From: Rhodoferax sp.
Lineage (GTDB): Bacteria > Pseudomonadota > Gammaproteobacteria > Burkholderiales > Burkholderiaceae_C
Direction of reading: 5' to 3'
Assembly (NCBI GenBank): GCA_029865845.1
Contig: JARXAM010000109.1
Span: 1 to 43,048, forward strand
DNA: 43,048 nt
Made by a program: the position numbers and the translations under genes. Shown piece by piece: positions 20,371 to 27,593 of the stretch; positions within the stretch are counted from its first letter, which is position 1, and each line of letters begins with the position of its first letter. Under the pieces are notes generated by a model, which saw only the letters and a program-made list of their open reading frames with translations, was not told where the DNA came from and did not search any database.

Positions 20371-20399
20371 ATAGTATTCAAAATGCGGAATTTTGTCTA
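20371..20399 (-). promoter_or_regulatory. Promoter with internal palindromic operator for the HTH/nucleotidyltransferase pair
   Basis: On the reverse strand TAGACA (20399-20394) and TACTAT (20376-20371) are separated by 17 bp. The spacer holds an exact inverted repeat, CAAAAT-N5-ATTTTG (20379-20395). A repressor bound there would block RNA polymerase directly, the usual autoregulation of toxin-antitoxin operons. The leader would be very short (under 10 nt) with no Shine-Dalgarno sequence before the ATG. Confidence 0.6.
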
Positions 20400-20419
20400 T
20401 TTTGTTGGACAGATGAGCA

Positions 20420-20513
20420 ATGCCCCGACATTGCCTTTACCAGCGCTAGCTAGAGCTTTGAACGCAAGCTGGGCGCGTGGCGGGAAGTGATGGCGCGGCA
20501 TGGGCTGGTTTGA
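20420..20513 (+). pseudogene. Displaced 3' end of a hypoxanthine-DNA glycosylase gene
   Basis: Read in frame, 20454-20513 gives SFERKLGAWREVMARHGLV and a stop. The intact glycosylase at 19063-19110 reads SFERKLAAWREVMERH. Over these 48 bases 40 are identical, and five of the eight differences are silent third-position changes, so both were once translated. Upstream similarity fades to about 20420 and includes an in-frame TAG where the intact gene has TGG. The fragment lies directly beyond the HTH/nucleotidyltransferase pair, as if that cassette had separated the tail from its gene. Confidence 0.8.
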
Positions 20514-20568
20514 GAGGTAAAGCGGGGTCTAGCGCTGAAGGTTCTTGCGCAGAACCTATACAAAACCG

Positions 20569-21363
20569 TCAAAGAAAGCCAAATCGCGTGGCATGCCAGG
20601 ATAAAAACTCGGGGGCTGGCGCTAAGCGGGAAGGCATGCGAATGGGTGCCTTGTCGAACCGCAACAGTGCGTCCTGTAGATATGCATCGGCAGTTTTCGC
20701 TTTGAGCTTGGGACTCACGCGCACGGTGTAGTCGGGGAGCACCGTGATGAGACCTTGGTCGTATGCGCGATCATGGAGTGCTGAGAGACACAGCCCGTTT
20801 TGCGGATTCAGGCGGTTGCGGGTGTCTTCACTCCACGGAACGATATGACTGGCAATGAGCAGGCTTTCATTTTGCAAGCCGCTGATGCAACAGGTGCTGT
20901 TGTATCCCACCAGCACAGACGTGCGAAACCGCGCTTGATTGACGCGAACTTGCACGGTCGCCGCGCGGGTGCGGCCCAGTTCCGCAGGCGGCAACGCCAG
21001 ATCCAACGCCTCGGCCTCGGCCACTTCCACGCCGTGGCCGACTGCCAACGATTTATACACTGAGGCTGCTTCGAGAACGGTGGCATCCCAATTACTCAAG
21101 AGCGCTTTCCAGACGGCTTTATCGATCTTGGATGCACCCATCATTCCCTTGCGCCCCGTTGCAAGCACGGCAGGGTCCAGACTCGCTAAGTTGCCTAGCT
21201 TCAGTGCCACCGAGTTCGCGGTGCGGCCAATCCATCCGGCTAAGGCCTTGATCTGGGCATTGCGCGCATGGAGCTGCCCATAGTTCAGCTGCAGATAGAT
21301 GTGCAGCCCCGCCAATACCTGCTCTCGGGTCCAGTCATTGCGTGGCTTCGTCTCTTGGGGCAT
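20569..21363 (-). CDS. HNH endonuclease-domain protein
   Basis: A 264-residue protein whose C-terminal half is an HNH nuclease: Cys158-Cys159 in the CCISGLQNESLLIASHIVPW region, His173, Asn189 in NPQNGLCLSALHD, and His197-Asp198. The N-terminal half is helical (DWTREQVLAGLHIYLQL) with no recognised domain and may bind DNA. Such proteins are often orphan restriction-type or mobile-element nucleases. The start at 21363 is chosen because AAGGAGG precedes it; an in-frame start 13 codons upstream lacks one. The gene is followed by the glycosylase remnant and the HTH pair on the same strand. The specificity is unknown. Confidence 0.85.
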   Translation of the reverse strand: MPQETKPRNDWTREQVLAGLHIYLQLNYGQLHARNAQIKALAGWIGRTANSVALKLGNLASLDPAVLATGRKGMMGASKIDKAVWKALLSNWDATVLEAASVYKSLAVGHGVEVAEAEALDLALPPAELGRTRAATVQVRVNQARFRTSVLVGYNSTCCISGLQNESLLIASHIVPWSEDTRNRLNPQNGLCLSALHDRAYDQGLITVLPDYTVRVSPKLKAKTADAYLQDALLRFDKAPIRMPSRLAPAPEFLSWHATRFGFL

Positions 21364-21407
21364 ACCGCCTTCCTCCTTGAAATGCAGTTTGCCAGGTAGC
21401 AATTGCG

Positions 21408-21818
21408 CTATTTAGGCATCGGGTTGTGTGCAATCCTGTAACCAACCCGCTTGCAGGTTCTAAACGTATCCTCCGGTGGCAAACATTCCGCAGGCGACAC
21501 GTAGTAGACGGACCAGTCGCCGTAGTACTTGCCAGCGTAAACAAGCATGTCGCCATTGATCCCAAAGGCTTGCTGAGTCGAATCGTCGCCAAAGTACCTC
21601 TTCGCATCACACGCGGATTCAAATTCGATCTTCACATCGTTTGCGTAGGTGGTGTGACACCAAACCAGTGGACCGATGGTGGGCCCATTGAAACCCCAAT
21701 CACGCATCTGTTCATTGGGGTCGTCTCGCCCATGAAATAGGCCTAGATACAAGCCCGGCTTGGGAGGGCTTTGGCCATACTCGGGGATGTCGTCTGCTTT
21801 CTTTACGGTGGTCGTCAT
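21408..21818 (-). CDS. Protein of unknown function, 136 residues
   Basis: A soluble protein without signal peptide or membrane segment, behind a clear AAGGAG ribosome-binding site. The central block LFHGRDDPNEQMRDWGFNGP, followed by IGPLVWCHTTYANDVKIEF, is aromatic- and glycine-rich, and three or four cysteines are present. From memory, similar blocks occur in small proteins carried on integrative conjugative elements and broad-host plasmids; I could not check this. The base composition is lower in GC than its neighbours. It lies 45 bp upstream of the HNH gene on the same strand. No function is proposed. Confidence 0.7.
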   Translation of the reverse strand: MTTTVKKADDIPEYGQSPPKPGLYLGLFHGRDDPNEQMRDWGFNGPTIGPLVWCHTTYANDVKIEFESACDAKRYFGDDSTQQAFGINGDMLVYAGKYYGDWSVYYVSPAECLPPEDTFRTCKRVGYRIAHNPMPK

Positions 21819-21864
21819 GTGCTTCTCCTTATGAGAGGCACAGCGTATGGCGCTCAGAGTGCCT

Positions 21865-21892
21865 TGTCACCCAGGGCTTTGCCTGGGTGACA
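21865..21892. terminator. Hairpin between the unknown gene and the TMEM175-like gene
   Basis: An 11-bp perfect stem (TGTCACCCAGG / CCTGGGTGACA) with a 6-nt loop lies between two leftward genes, just after the TMEM175-like stop codon. No T-run follows on either strand, so it is at best a weak or Rho-assisted terminator or an mRNA-stabilising end. Confidence 0.35.
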
Positions 21893-21923
21893 GCCCGTGC
21901 TTGGGCTGACCGCTGGCACTGGC

Positions 21924-22505
21924 CTATTCCCCCGCGAGCATCTTCTCAATACGCCGGTCGGGGATAAACCAAATACAAGCTACCAACGCCACCAGCACGC
22001 CGGCCAGCCAAGGCAAGCCCCACAGCGCCAGCGGTATGGCCACCACATAGCTGCCCAACGACACCTTGCCTTTGAGGTCGCTGCCCAGCGCTTGGCTGAC
22101 TGCCGACTGCGGGCCTTCGTGCTGCACGATGCTGGCTTGCAGCCAGGTATAGGCGGCAGCGCACAGGCACAGGTCTATGCAGTACAGCACCACGGGCATG
22201 GAGGCGAAATGGTTTTCGCCCATCCAAGCCGTGGCAATGGGCATGAGCGACAACCAAAACAGCAGGTTCAGGTTGGCCCACAGAATGCGGCCATTCACCT
22301 TTTTGACGGCATGCATCAGGTGGTGGTGGTTGTTCCAGTAAATGCCCACGTTCACAAAGCTCAGCACGTAGCTCAGGAACACGGGCCACAGCGGCTGCAG
22401 GTCGGCCAGCGTTTCGCCGTGCGGCACTTTGAACTCCAACACCATGATGGTGATGATGATGGCGATGACGCCATCGCTAAACGCTTCGAGGCGGCCCTTG
22501 TTCAT
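21924..22505 (-). CDS. TMEM175-family (DUF1211) potassium channel-like membrane protein
   Basis: A 193-residue integral membrane protein with about six membrane segments. The N-terminus carries the family signature RLEAFSDGVIAIIITIMVLE; the FSD residues line the filter region of bacterial TMEM175 channels. Histidine-rich WNNHHHLMHAVKK follows the second helix, as is usual. Bacterial members form tetrameric K+-permeable channels of unclear physiological role. The ATG overlaps the stop of the CDGSH protein gene (ATGA), so the two are translated in tandem. Confidence 0.88.
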   Translation of the reverse strand: MNKGRLEAFSDGVIAIIITIMVLEFKVPHGETLADLQPLWPVFLSYVLSFVNVGIYWNNHHHLMHAVKKVNGRILWANLNLLFWLSLMPIATAWMGENHFASMPVVLYCIDLCLCAAAYTWLQASIVQHEGPQSAVSQALGSDLKGKVSLGSYVVAIPLALWGLPWLAGVLVALVACIWFIPDRRIEKMLAGE

Positions 22506-23155
22506 GGTGCGATGAATCCTGCGGCGCGGTGGCTACCGTCGCAATAGGGTTTGTTTTGCGAGTGGCCACAACGGCACAGATAGGTCTCGGTCACTTTGTT
22601 GCAGGTGCGGCCGGTGCCCGACACCACCTCCAAGTTGCCCACCACGCGCAACGGGCCGTTGGGGGTGGGTTGCACGTCCAGCGGGCCATTGCGCTGGGCC
22701 AGCGCCGCAAAGGTGGCGGTGGCGGGTTCGCCGGTGGCCACAAACCCTGCGGCCACATGGGCTCCGTCGCAATAGGGTTTGTTGGCAGACTGGCCACAGC
22801 GGCACAGCGTGGCGCGGGGTGAGGCTTGTTGCTCGCCACGCACCCGCAGCTCGGCCTCCAGGGCCAAGGGGCCGTTTTCCCGCACGCGCACGGTGTTGAC
22901 GATGGGGGCTGCGTCTGAGTGCGCGGCCTCACCGGCCTGGGGCACGTTGCGCACCACACGGATCGCACCGGAAGGGCAGGCCTTGGCCACGTGCATCAAG
23001 GTCTCCACGGGCTGGGCGTCAGGGTGGATCCACTCGCCCTGCACGTTGGGCACAAACACATCGGGGTGCGACAACACACAGCTACGGGAATGGATGCATT
23101 TGTGCGCATCAAAGTGAATGGTGGCATGGGTGCCGACTACGGTTTCTACGGGCAT
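22502..23155 (-). CDS. Iron-sulfur protein: divergent ferredoxin domain plus two CDGSH domains
   Basis: A 217-residue protein with three metal-binding units. Residues 1-68 are a Fer4_19-like single-cluster ferredoxin domain (Cys20, Cys26, Cys60 in KACPSGAI). Two CDGSH domains follow: C118-x-C120-x8-C129-x3-H133 (LCRCGQSANKPYCDGAH) and C194-x-C196-x8-C205-x3-H209 (LCRCGHSQNKPYCDGSH), each expected to bind a 2Fe-2S cluster through three Cys and one His. The two are so similar at DNA level that they look like a tandem duplication. A soluble electron carrier or redox sensor is likely. The start has AAGGAG; the frame stays open further upstream but that part overlaps the response regulator. The gene is coupled to the TMEM175-like gene by ATGA. 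Confidence 0.88.
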   Translation of the reverse strand: MPVETVVGTHATIHFDAHKCIHSRSCVLSHPDVFVPNVQGEWIHPDAQPVETLMHVAKACPSGAIRVVRNVPQAGEAAHSDAAPIVNTVRVRENGPLALEAELRVRGEQQASPRATLCRCGQSANKPYCDGAHVAAGFVATGEPATATFAALAQRNGPLDVQPTPNGPLRVVGNLEVVSGTGRTCNKVTETYLCRCGHSQNKPYCDGSHRAAGFIAP

Positions 23156-23256
23156 GCAAAGCTCCTTCAAGTAAGACAACAAGGTGAGCCAGTGTGTGCA
23201 GCATTGCCGTTTTGTGCCAACAGTGTGAACGCCGTATATTGGGTTGTGGCCCTGCG

Positions 23257-23898
23257 TTAGAGCGTGTCGGTGGGCGCGCCCATGGGCTGGAGACGGCCTA
23301 GCTTGTGGGCCAATTCGATCGCCGAGCTCACTCCCATTTTGTGAAAGATGTTGGCGCGGTGGAATTCCACCGTGCGGGGGGTAATGCCCAGTTGGTCTGC
23401 GATGTTTTTGTTGTAGTGACCCAAGATGAGCTGGTCCAGCACCTCGCGCTCGCGGGGGCTGAGGGATGCAAGCGCAAACCGCAGGCGATGCGCCTCTTGC
23501 TGGGCATGGCCACTGGCCGCAGCGGCGGCCAGGGCCTGCGCCACGCGGTCCACCAGGACGTTGTCTTGAAAGGGTTTTTCCAAAAAGTCCCATGCGCCGT
23601 TTTTGACGGCCGATACGGCCGTGCCCACGTCGCCGTTGCCGGTTAAAAACAGCACGGGCCAGGGGCATGCCAGCCCCTTGAGTTGTTCGAACACTTGCAG
23701 GCCGGTCATGGGGGCCATGCGAATATCGAGCAAGACCACCGCATGCCCCCAGTGGCCTGCGAGCGACTTGGCAAAGTCCAGAAACGGCGGGCCACTGTCC
23801 CAAGTTGCCGCGCTATGTCCACGGGAATCAAACAGCCAAGACAGGCCCTCGCGCATGTCGGCGTCGTCGTCGATGATGTGTACCGAGGCCGCGCTCAT
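23257..23898 (-). CDS. dctR: Two-component response regulator, FixJ/DctR type
   Basis: A 213-residue regulator. The receiver domain has the acidic pocket IIDDDADMREG, phospho-acceptor Asp58 in VVLLDIRM, Thr86 in FLTGNG and Lys108 in LEKPF. The C-terminal LuxR/NarL-type HTH reads LSPREREVLDQLILGHYNKN, continuing ITPRTVEFHRANIF. Its ATG overlaps the kinase stop by ATGA, so both proteins are made together. Placement next to a kinase and a TRAP-type binding protein matches the DctSR systems that control C4-dicarboxylate transport; the ligand here is not proven. The upstream in-frame extension is antisense-like and rejected. Confidence 0.9.
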   Translation of the reverse strand: MSAASVHIIDDDADMREGLSWLFDSRGHSAATWDSGPPFLDFAKSLAGHWGHAVVLLDIRMAPMTGLQVFEQLKGLACPWPVLFLTGNGDVGTAVSAVKNGAWDFLEKPFQDNVLVDRVAQALAAAAASGHAQQEAHRLRFALASLSPREREVLDQLILGHYNKNIADQLGITPRTVEFHRANIFHKMGVSSAIELAHKLGRLQPMGAPTDTL

Positions 23899-25868
23899 GG
23901 GGCCTCCTGCGGGGTGTGGGTGGGCGTGGCGGTGTCCACTGCGGCAGGGTCTGCCAACGGCAAACTCACGACAAACCGCGCACCGCCCAATATGGCGCAG
24001 CGCTCTACCTGCATGTGCCCGTGGTGCGCCTCCACAATGGAGCGACAAATGGCCAAGCCCATGCCCATGCCCCCTTCCTTGCTGCTAAAAAATGGTTCGA
24101 AGATTTGCGCCTGCGTGTCTTCGGGCACACCCATGCCGTTGTCTGACACGCTGATCTGGGCGCACCCAGCGGCCTCGGACAATTCCAAAAGAACCTGCGG
24201 GCTCCCGGACTGGACGGTGGCCGCCTCCAGGGCGTTGGTCAGCAGGTTGTTGAGCAAGTGCTCCACCAGCAGCTCGTCCGCGTTGACCCACACCGGCTGC
24301 AGGTGAGGCAGCGTATGCGGGGCCATGCGCTGCAGCACGGGCACGAGGTCCAGCCGCTGCAAGGATATTTCGCGCCGCCGCGCAATGGCATTGACCCGCT
24401 GAATGATGCGCCCTGCGCGCTCTGCCAACCCCGCTATGCGCTGCACAACGGCTGCCGTGTCGTCAGGGCTGATGCGCCCATCCCGCAAGCGGTTGACCAG
24501 GCCTGTGGCAAAGCTGCTCAACGCGCCCAGGGGTTGGTTGAGCTCGTGTGCCAGCGTGGAAGCCACCTCTCCCACAGCCACCAAGCGCCCGGTGGCTTCC
24601 AGGCGCTCTTGCTGCTGTGCTGCCAGCTGCTGGGCACGTTTGCGTTCGCTGATGTCGAGCACCGAGCTCATCCAGCCCATGTGCTGGCCGTCGGCGGTGT
24701 GCAAGGGGGCTTCGTGGATGAGCACATCCAGCAAATGCCCATCGCGGTGCTGAAACTGGACTTCCACGCCATCGGCCTGGGTGCCGCGCGCGCGTACATC
24801 ACGGTGGACCTGTTCAACATGGCTGTCTTTGCCCCGTGGCCAGTAGGGCATGGGCGCTGAGACGCCCAGCAGTTGGTCTGCCGGGTAGCCCACTAACCGG
24901 CAAAACGCCTCGTTCACATACAGCACGCGCCCGCCCATGTCCCAGGCACGCAGGCCAATGGTGACCGAGCTTTCCATGGCGGTGCGCAGGGCCACCTCTG
25001 CCTGCAAGCGGGCCTGCACTTGCTGGCGTTTGTGAATGTCGCGGCGCAGCGCCCACACACTCACCGCCATGCCACCCAAAAACACCAAGGCAACCAGCAA
25101 AAAAATGCGCGGTACTGTGGCAGCCTGCGCCTGCAGTGGGGTGACTTCGAGATACACCTCGCTGCCTGCCAAGTTCATGGCGGCCCGAAATGGCCGGGGG
25201 CCGTCGATGGGCGACAGCGCAGCGCCCTCATCCACCACCAGTTGCACGGCATGGGCACGGCTGAACCACGGCGGCACCAACGCACGCACAGCAGCGTCCA
25301 GCGACACAGCGGCCACGTAGTTCCCCACCGGGGCAGCCCCCTCAAAACTGGGCACGGCCAGCCACACACGGGAAAGCGACGCGCCCGATTGGTCGCGCAT
25401 GGGGCCTCCATAGGCCGCGCGGCGCAGCCCCTGCACCGTGGCCCGCATGGTGGCCAGCGACGGGGCGTTCCAGGGGTGACGACGGGCATCTTCCTCCCAC
25501 AGAGGTGGTGCCGCGCGCGCGGGCACATCCACCCAGCCCTGCGCCTGCACGACACCCGGCGCACGCCAGAGCAAGCCGCCCTGCATCTGCCGTGGTTGGC
25601 GGGCAGCCACCCGAACGTCTTCCTCCAGGCGCCTGAAATGGAACTGCACGCTTTGCTCCAACCACTGCGCATCGGCGGCCTGACGGCGCAGGTTTTCTTC
25701 GGATTCAAAGTGCTGCAAGTACAAAACCAGTGCAATCACCGAGCCCACCACCCAGACCCACAACCCCCACATCCACAAGCCGGGCCACCAGCCCCGAACA
25801 CTGGTGCCCATGCCCGGCGCTTGGGTCTCGGCAACATCGGCTGTGGTGGCGAATGTGTCTGGGTGCAT
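23895..25868 (-). CDS. dctS: Membrane sensor histidine kinase with PAS domain (DctS-like)
   Basis: A 657-residue kinase. A membrane helix (about 34-52, LWVWVVGSVIALVLYLQ) leads into a large periplasmic sensor region, and a second helix (about 260-280, IFLLVALVFLGGMAVSVWAL) returns to the cytoplasm. A PAS domain follows (LRAWDMGGRVLYVNEAFCRL). The HisKA box AHELNQPLGALSSF has His441 as phospho-acceptor, and the ATPase domain shows NNLLTNALEAA, DNGMGVP and GMGMGLAICRSIVEAH. The order matches DctS of TRAP-linked systems. The start is uncertain because no ribosome-binding site is seen; Met20 is an alternative. It diverges from the TRAP binding-protein gene, with only 42 bp between them. Confidence 0.88.
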   Translation of the reverse strand: MHPDTFATTADVAETQAPGMGTSVRGWWPGLWMWGLWVWVVGSVIALVLYLQHFESEENLRRQAADAQWLEQSVQFHFRRLEEDVRVAARQPRQMQGGLLWRAPGVVQAQGWVDVPARAAPPLWEEDARRHPWNAPSLATMRATVQGLRRAAYGGPMRDQSGASLSRVWLAVPSFEGAAPVGNYVAAVSLDAAVRALVPPWFSRAHAVQLVVDEGAALSPIDGPRPFRAAMNLAGSEVYLEVTPLQAQAATVPRIFLLVALVFLGGMAVSVWALRRDIHKRQQVQARLQAEVALRTAMESSVTIGLRAWDMGGRVLYVNEAFCRLVGYPADQLLGVSAPMPYWPRGKDSHVEQVHRDVRARGTQADGVEVQFQHRDGHLLDVLIHEAPLHTADGQHMGWMSSVLDISERKRAQQLAAQQQERLEATGRLVAVGEVASTLAHELNQPLGALSSFATGLVNRLRDGRISPDDTAAVVQRIAGLAERAGRIIQRVNAIARRREISLQRLDLVPVLQRMAPHTLPHLQPVWVNADELLVEHLLNNLLTNALEAATVQSGSPQVLLELSEAAGCAQISVSDNGMGVPEDTQAQIFEPFFSSKEGGMGMGLAICRSIVEAHHGHMQVERCAILGGARFVVSLPLADPAAVDTATPTHTPQEAP

Positions 25869-25897
25869 GGGGAGGGCGGGCCAAAAAACCGCACACC

Positions 25898-25904
25898 CAT
25901 AATA
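25898..25904. promoter_or_regulatory. Overlapping divergent -10 elements of the kinase and binding-protein genes
   Basis: The 42-bp gap between divergent start codons contains CATAAT on the forward strand (25898-25903) and TATTAT on the reverse (25904-25899). The forward -10 would start transcription at or next to the ATG at 25911, implying a leaderless message. Neither direction has a good -35, which suits activation by a regulator. The elements are short, so this is tentative. Confidence 0.35.
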
Positions 25905-25910
25905 GCTGCC

Positions 25911-26939
25911 ATGCCCACCAAACCCACCTGCCCAGAGCCGCGCCGCCGCTGTTTGCGTGCGCTGGCGGCGGCCTTGGCAAGCGCTTGGGGCACGGGGGCA
26001 CACGGTGCGGTGCGCAACACCATACGGCTTTCCCATGTGGTGGCCCGCGATACGCCCAAGGGCATGGCACTGGAGCACTTTGCCCAGAAGGTGGAGGAGC
26101 GCAGCCAGGGCCGTATCCGGGTGCAGATTTTTCCGCAAGGCGAGCTCTATGGGGACCACGATGAAATGCAGGCCCTGCAGTTGGGCGCAGTGGACATGGT
26201 GGCGCCCTCGCTGTCGAAGTTTGGGCCAGTGGGGTTCCCCGAGTTTGAGCTGTTTGACTTGCCTTTTCTGTTTGACCGAGTAGAGGCGGTACGCCGCCTG
26301 ACCCGTGGCACGGTTGGCAACGATTTGTTGCAAGGGCTGCGCCGCCAAGGGCTCTTGGGCCTGGGTTTTTTTGACAACGGCTTCAAGCAACTGAGCGCCA
26401 ACCGGCCCTTGCTGGAGCCCCGCGACTTTGTGGGCCAGCGCATGCGGGTGCAAGCGTCGCGGGTGATCGCCCAGCAAATGCGGGCCTGGGGGGCGTGGCC
26501 GGTCGTGCTGCCCTTTAGCGAGACCCGCAGGGCCTTGGAGACTGGCGTGGTGGACGGCACCGAAAACCCGCTGTCAAACTTTTGGACCCAAGGCATGCAG
26601 GCCGTGCAGTCCGACGTCAGCCTGACCGCCCATGGCTATCTGGGCTACGCCGTCGTGACCCACCAGCGCTTTTGGAACCACCTTGCCTGGACCGACCAGA
26701 CCTTGGTGCGCGACGCTTTGGACGAAGCGCTGGCCTACGGCAATGCCATTGCGGACGCCCACAACAACAAGGCACTGGTGGCCTTGCGGCAGAGTCACGC
26801 AACACGCATCCATGTGCCCACCGAACACCAACTTCAAAGGCTCAAGCAGGCCAGCCAACCGGTGCACGCAGCGTTTGCCGCGCGCATGGGACCGATGTGG
26901 CTGCAAGGCGTGAAAGCCGAGCTTCAGCGTTTGGCCTAG
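25911..26939 (+). CDS. dctP: TRAP transporter periplasmic binding protein, DctP family
   Basis: A 342-residue protein with a signal peptide (RRRCLRALAAALASAWG, cleavage near GAHGA). The mature chain has the DctP hallmarks: MALEHFAQKVEERSQGRIRV, FPQGELYGDHDEMQALQLGA, FELFDLPFLF, and FVGQRMRVQ with the arginine that usually holds the substrate carboxylate. It probably binds a C4-dicarboxylate or related organic acid. No DctQ or DctM membrane genes follow; the next genes are TctB and TctA instead. The ATG has no Shine-Dalgarno sequence. It is divergent from dctSR, which probably senses or regulates the same substrate. Confidence 0.9.
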   Translation: MPTKPTCPEPRRRCLRALAAALASAWGTGAHGAVRNTIRLSHVVARDTPKGMALEHFAQKVEERSQGRIRVQIFPQGELYGDHDEMQALQLGAVDMVAPSLSKFGPVGFPEFELFDLPFLFDRVEAVRRLTRGTVGNDLLQGLRRQGLLGLGFFDNGFKQLSANRPLLEPRDFVGQRMRVQASRVIAQQMRAWGAWPVVLPFSETRRALETGVVDGTENPLSNFWTQGMQAVQSDVSLTAHGYLGYAVVTHQRFWNHLAWTDQTLVRDALDEALAYGNAIADAHNNKALVALRQSHATRIHVPTEHQLQRLKQASQPVHAAFAARMGPMWLQGVKAELQRLA

Positions 26940-27092
26940 GGTTTGTACGGCAGGGTTTTCCCGAGCTGTTGAAGACCACAGTTCCCTGCATGTACGGCTA
27001 CCGCTAACCTATTCGATGCGGTGTTTGCGTGCACGAGAAATTGCTGTGGCACACAACACCCATTCGTCGTCACAACAACGAGGGGCATTCAC

Positions 27093-27581
27093 TTGAAAAT
27101 CCAAAGTCAAAAAGACTTCTTTGCCGGCCTGATGTTTACCGTGGTGGGCGGTGGTTTTGCCGCCGGTGCCAGCGAGTACACGCTGGGCAGCGGGGCGAAA
27201 ATGGGGCCGGGCTACTTTCCGCTGATTCTGGGGCTGATGTTGGCCTTGCTGGGCTGCGCCATTGCGTTCAAAAGCATGACGACGCCCACGCCAGACGGCG
27301 ACAAGATAGGTGCCTTCGCCTGGAAGCCGCTGTTCTTCATCATTGCTGCCAACCTGGTGTTCGGTGCCTCCATTGGTGGGCTACCCCTGATCGGCCTCAA
27401 GCCCTTGGGGCTCATCGTCGGTATCTACCTGCTCACCTACATTGCCAGCCACGCGGGCGATGAGCACAAGCTCAAAGAGGTCGTGGTGCTTGCCACTGCT
27501 TTGGCGGCGCTGAGCTATGTGGCTTTCATCCTGCTTCTCAAACTGCAGTTCCCGGTCTGGCCTGCTTATTTCACCGCGTAA
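27093..27581 (+). CDS. tctB: Tripartite tricarboxylate transporter small membrane subunit TctB
   Basis: A 162-residue protein with four hydrophobic helices. The N-terminal motif KIQSQKDFFAGLMFTVVGGG and the GSGAKMGPGYFPLILG block are characteristic of TctB. The start is TTG at 27093 behind GAGGGG; this matches the position where TctB proteins normally begin. A GTG 24 codons upstream is in frame but would add a cysteine-rich stretch foreign to the family. It lies 153 bp after dctP and 12 bp before tctA. Confidence 0.9.
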   Translation: MKIQSQKDFFAGLMFTVVGGGFAAGASEYTLGSGAKMGPGYFPLILGLMLALLGCAIAFKSMTTPTPDGDKIGAFAWKPLFFIIAANLVFGASIGGLPLIGLKPLGLIVGIYLLTYIASHAGDEHKLKEVVVLATALAALSYVAFILLLKLQFPVWPAYFTA

Positions 27582-27593
27582 GGAGACCGCACC

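Noticed and set aside
22539..22810. Near-identical repeated DNA segments that might be a mobile or CRISPR-like repeat
   Set aside because: They encode the two CDGSH domains of one protein and occur only twice, in frame.
23196..23215. Sigma-54-like sequence (TGGCAC on the reverse strand followed by GGCAA) upstream of the CDGSH gene
   Set aside because: The -12 element does not match TTGC and the spacing is one base short.
23156..23803. In-frame upstream extension of the CDGSH protein to 433 residues
   Set aside because: It overlaps the response regulator gene in another frame, and the start at 23155 has an AAGGAG site and the ferredoxin-like N-terminus.
25020..25910. In-frame upstream extension of DctP to 639 residues
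   Set aside because: It is antisense to the histidine kinase gene; the signal peptide begins at 25911.
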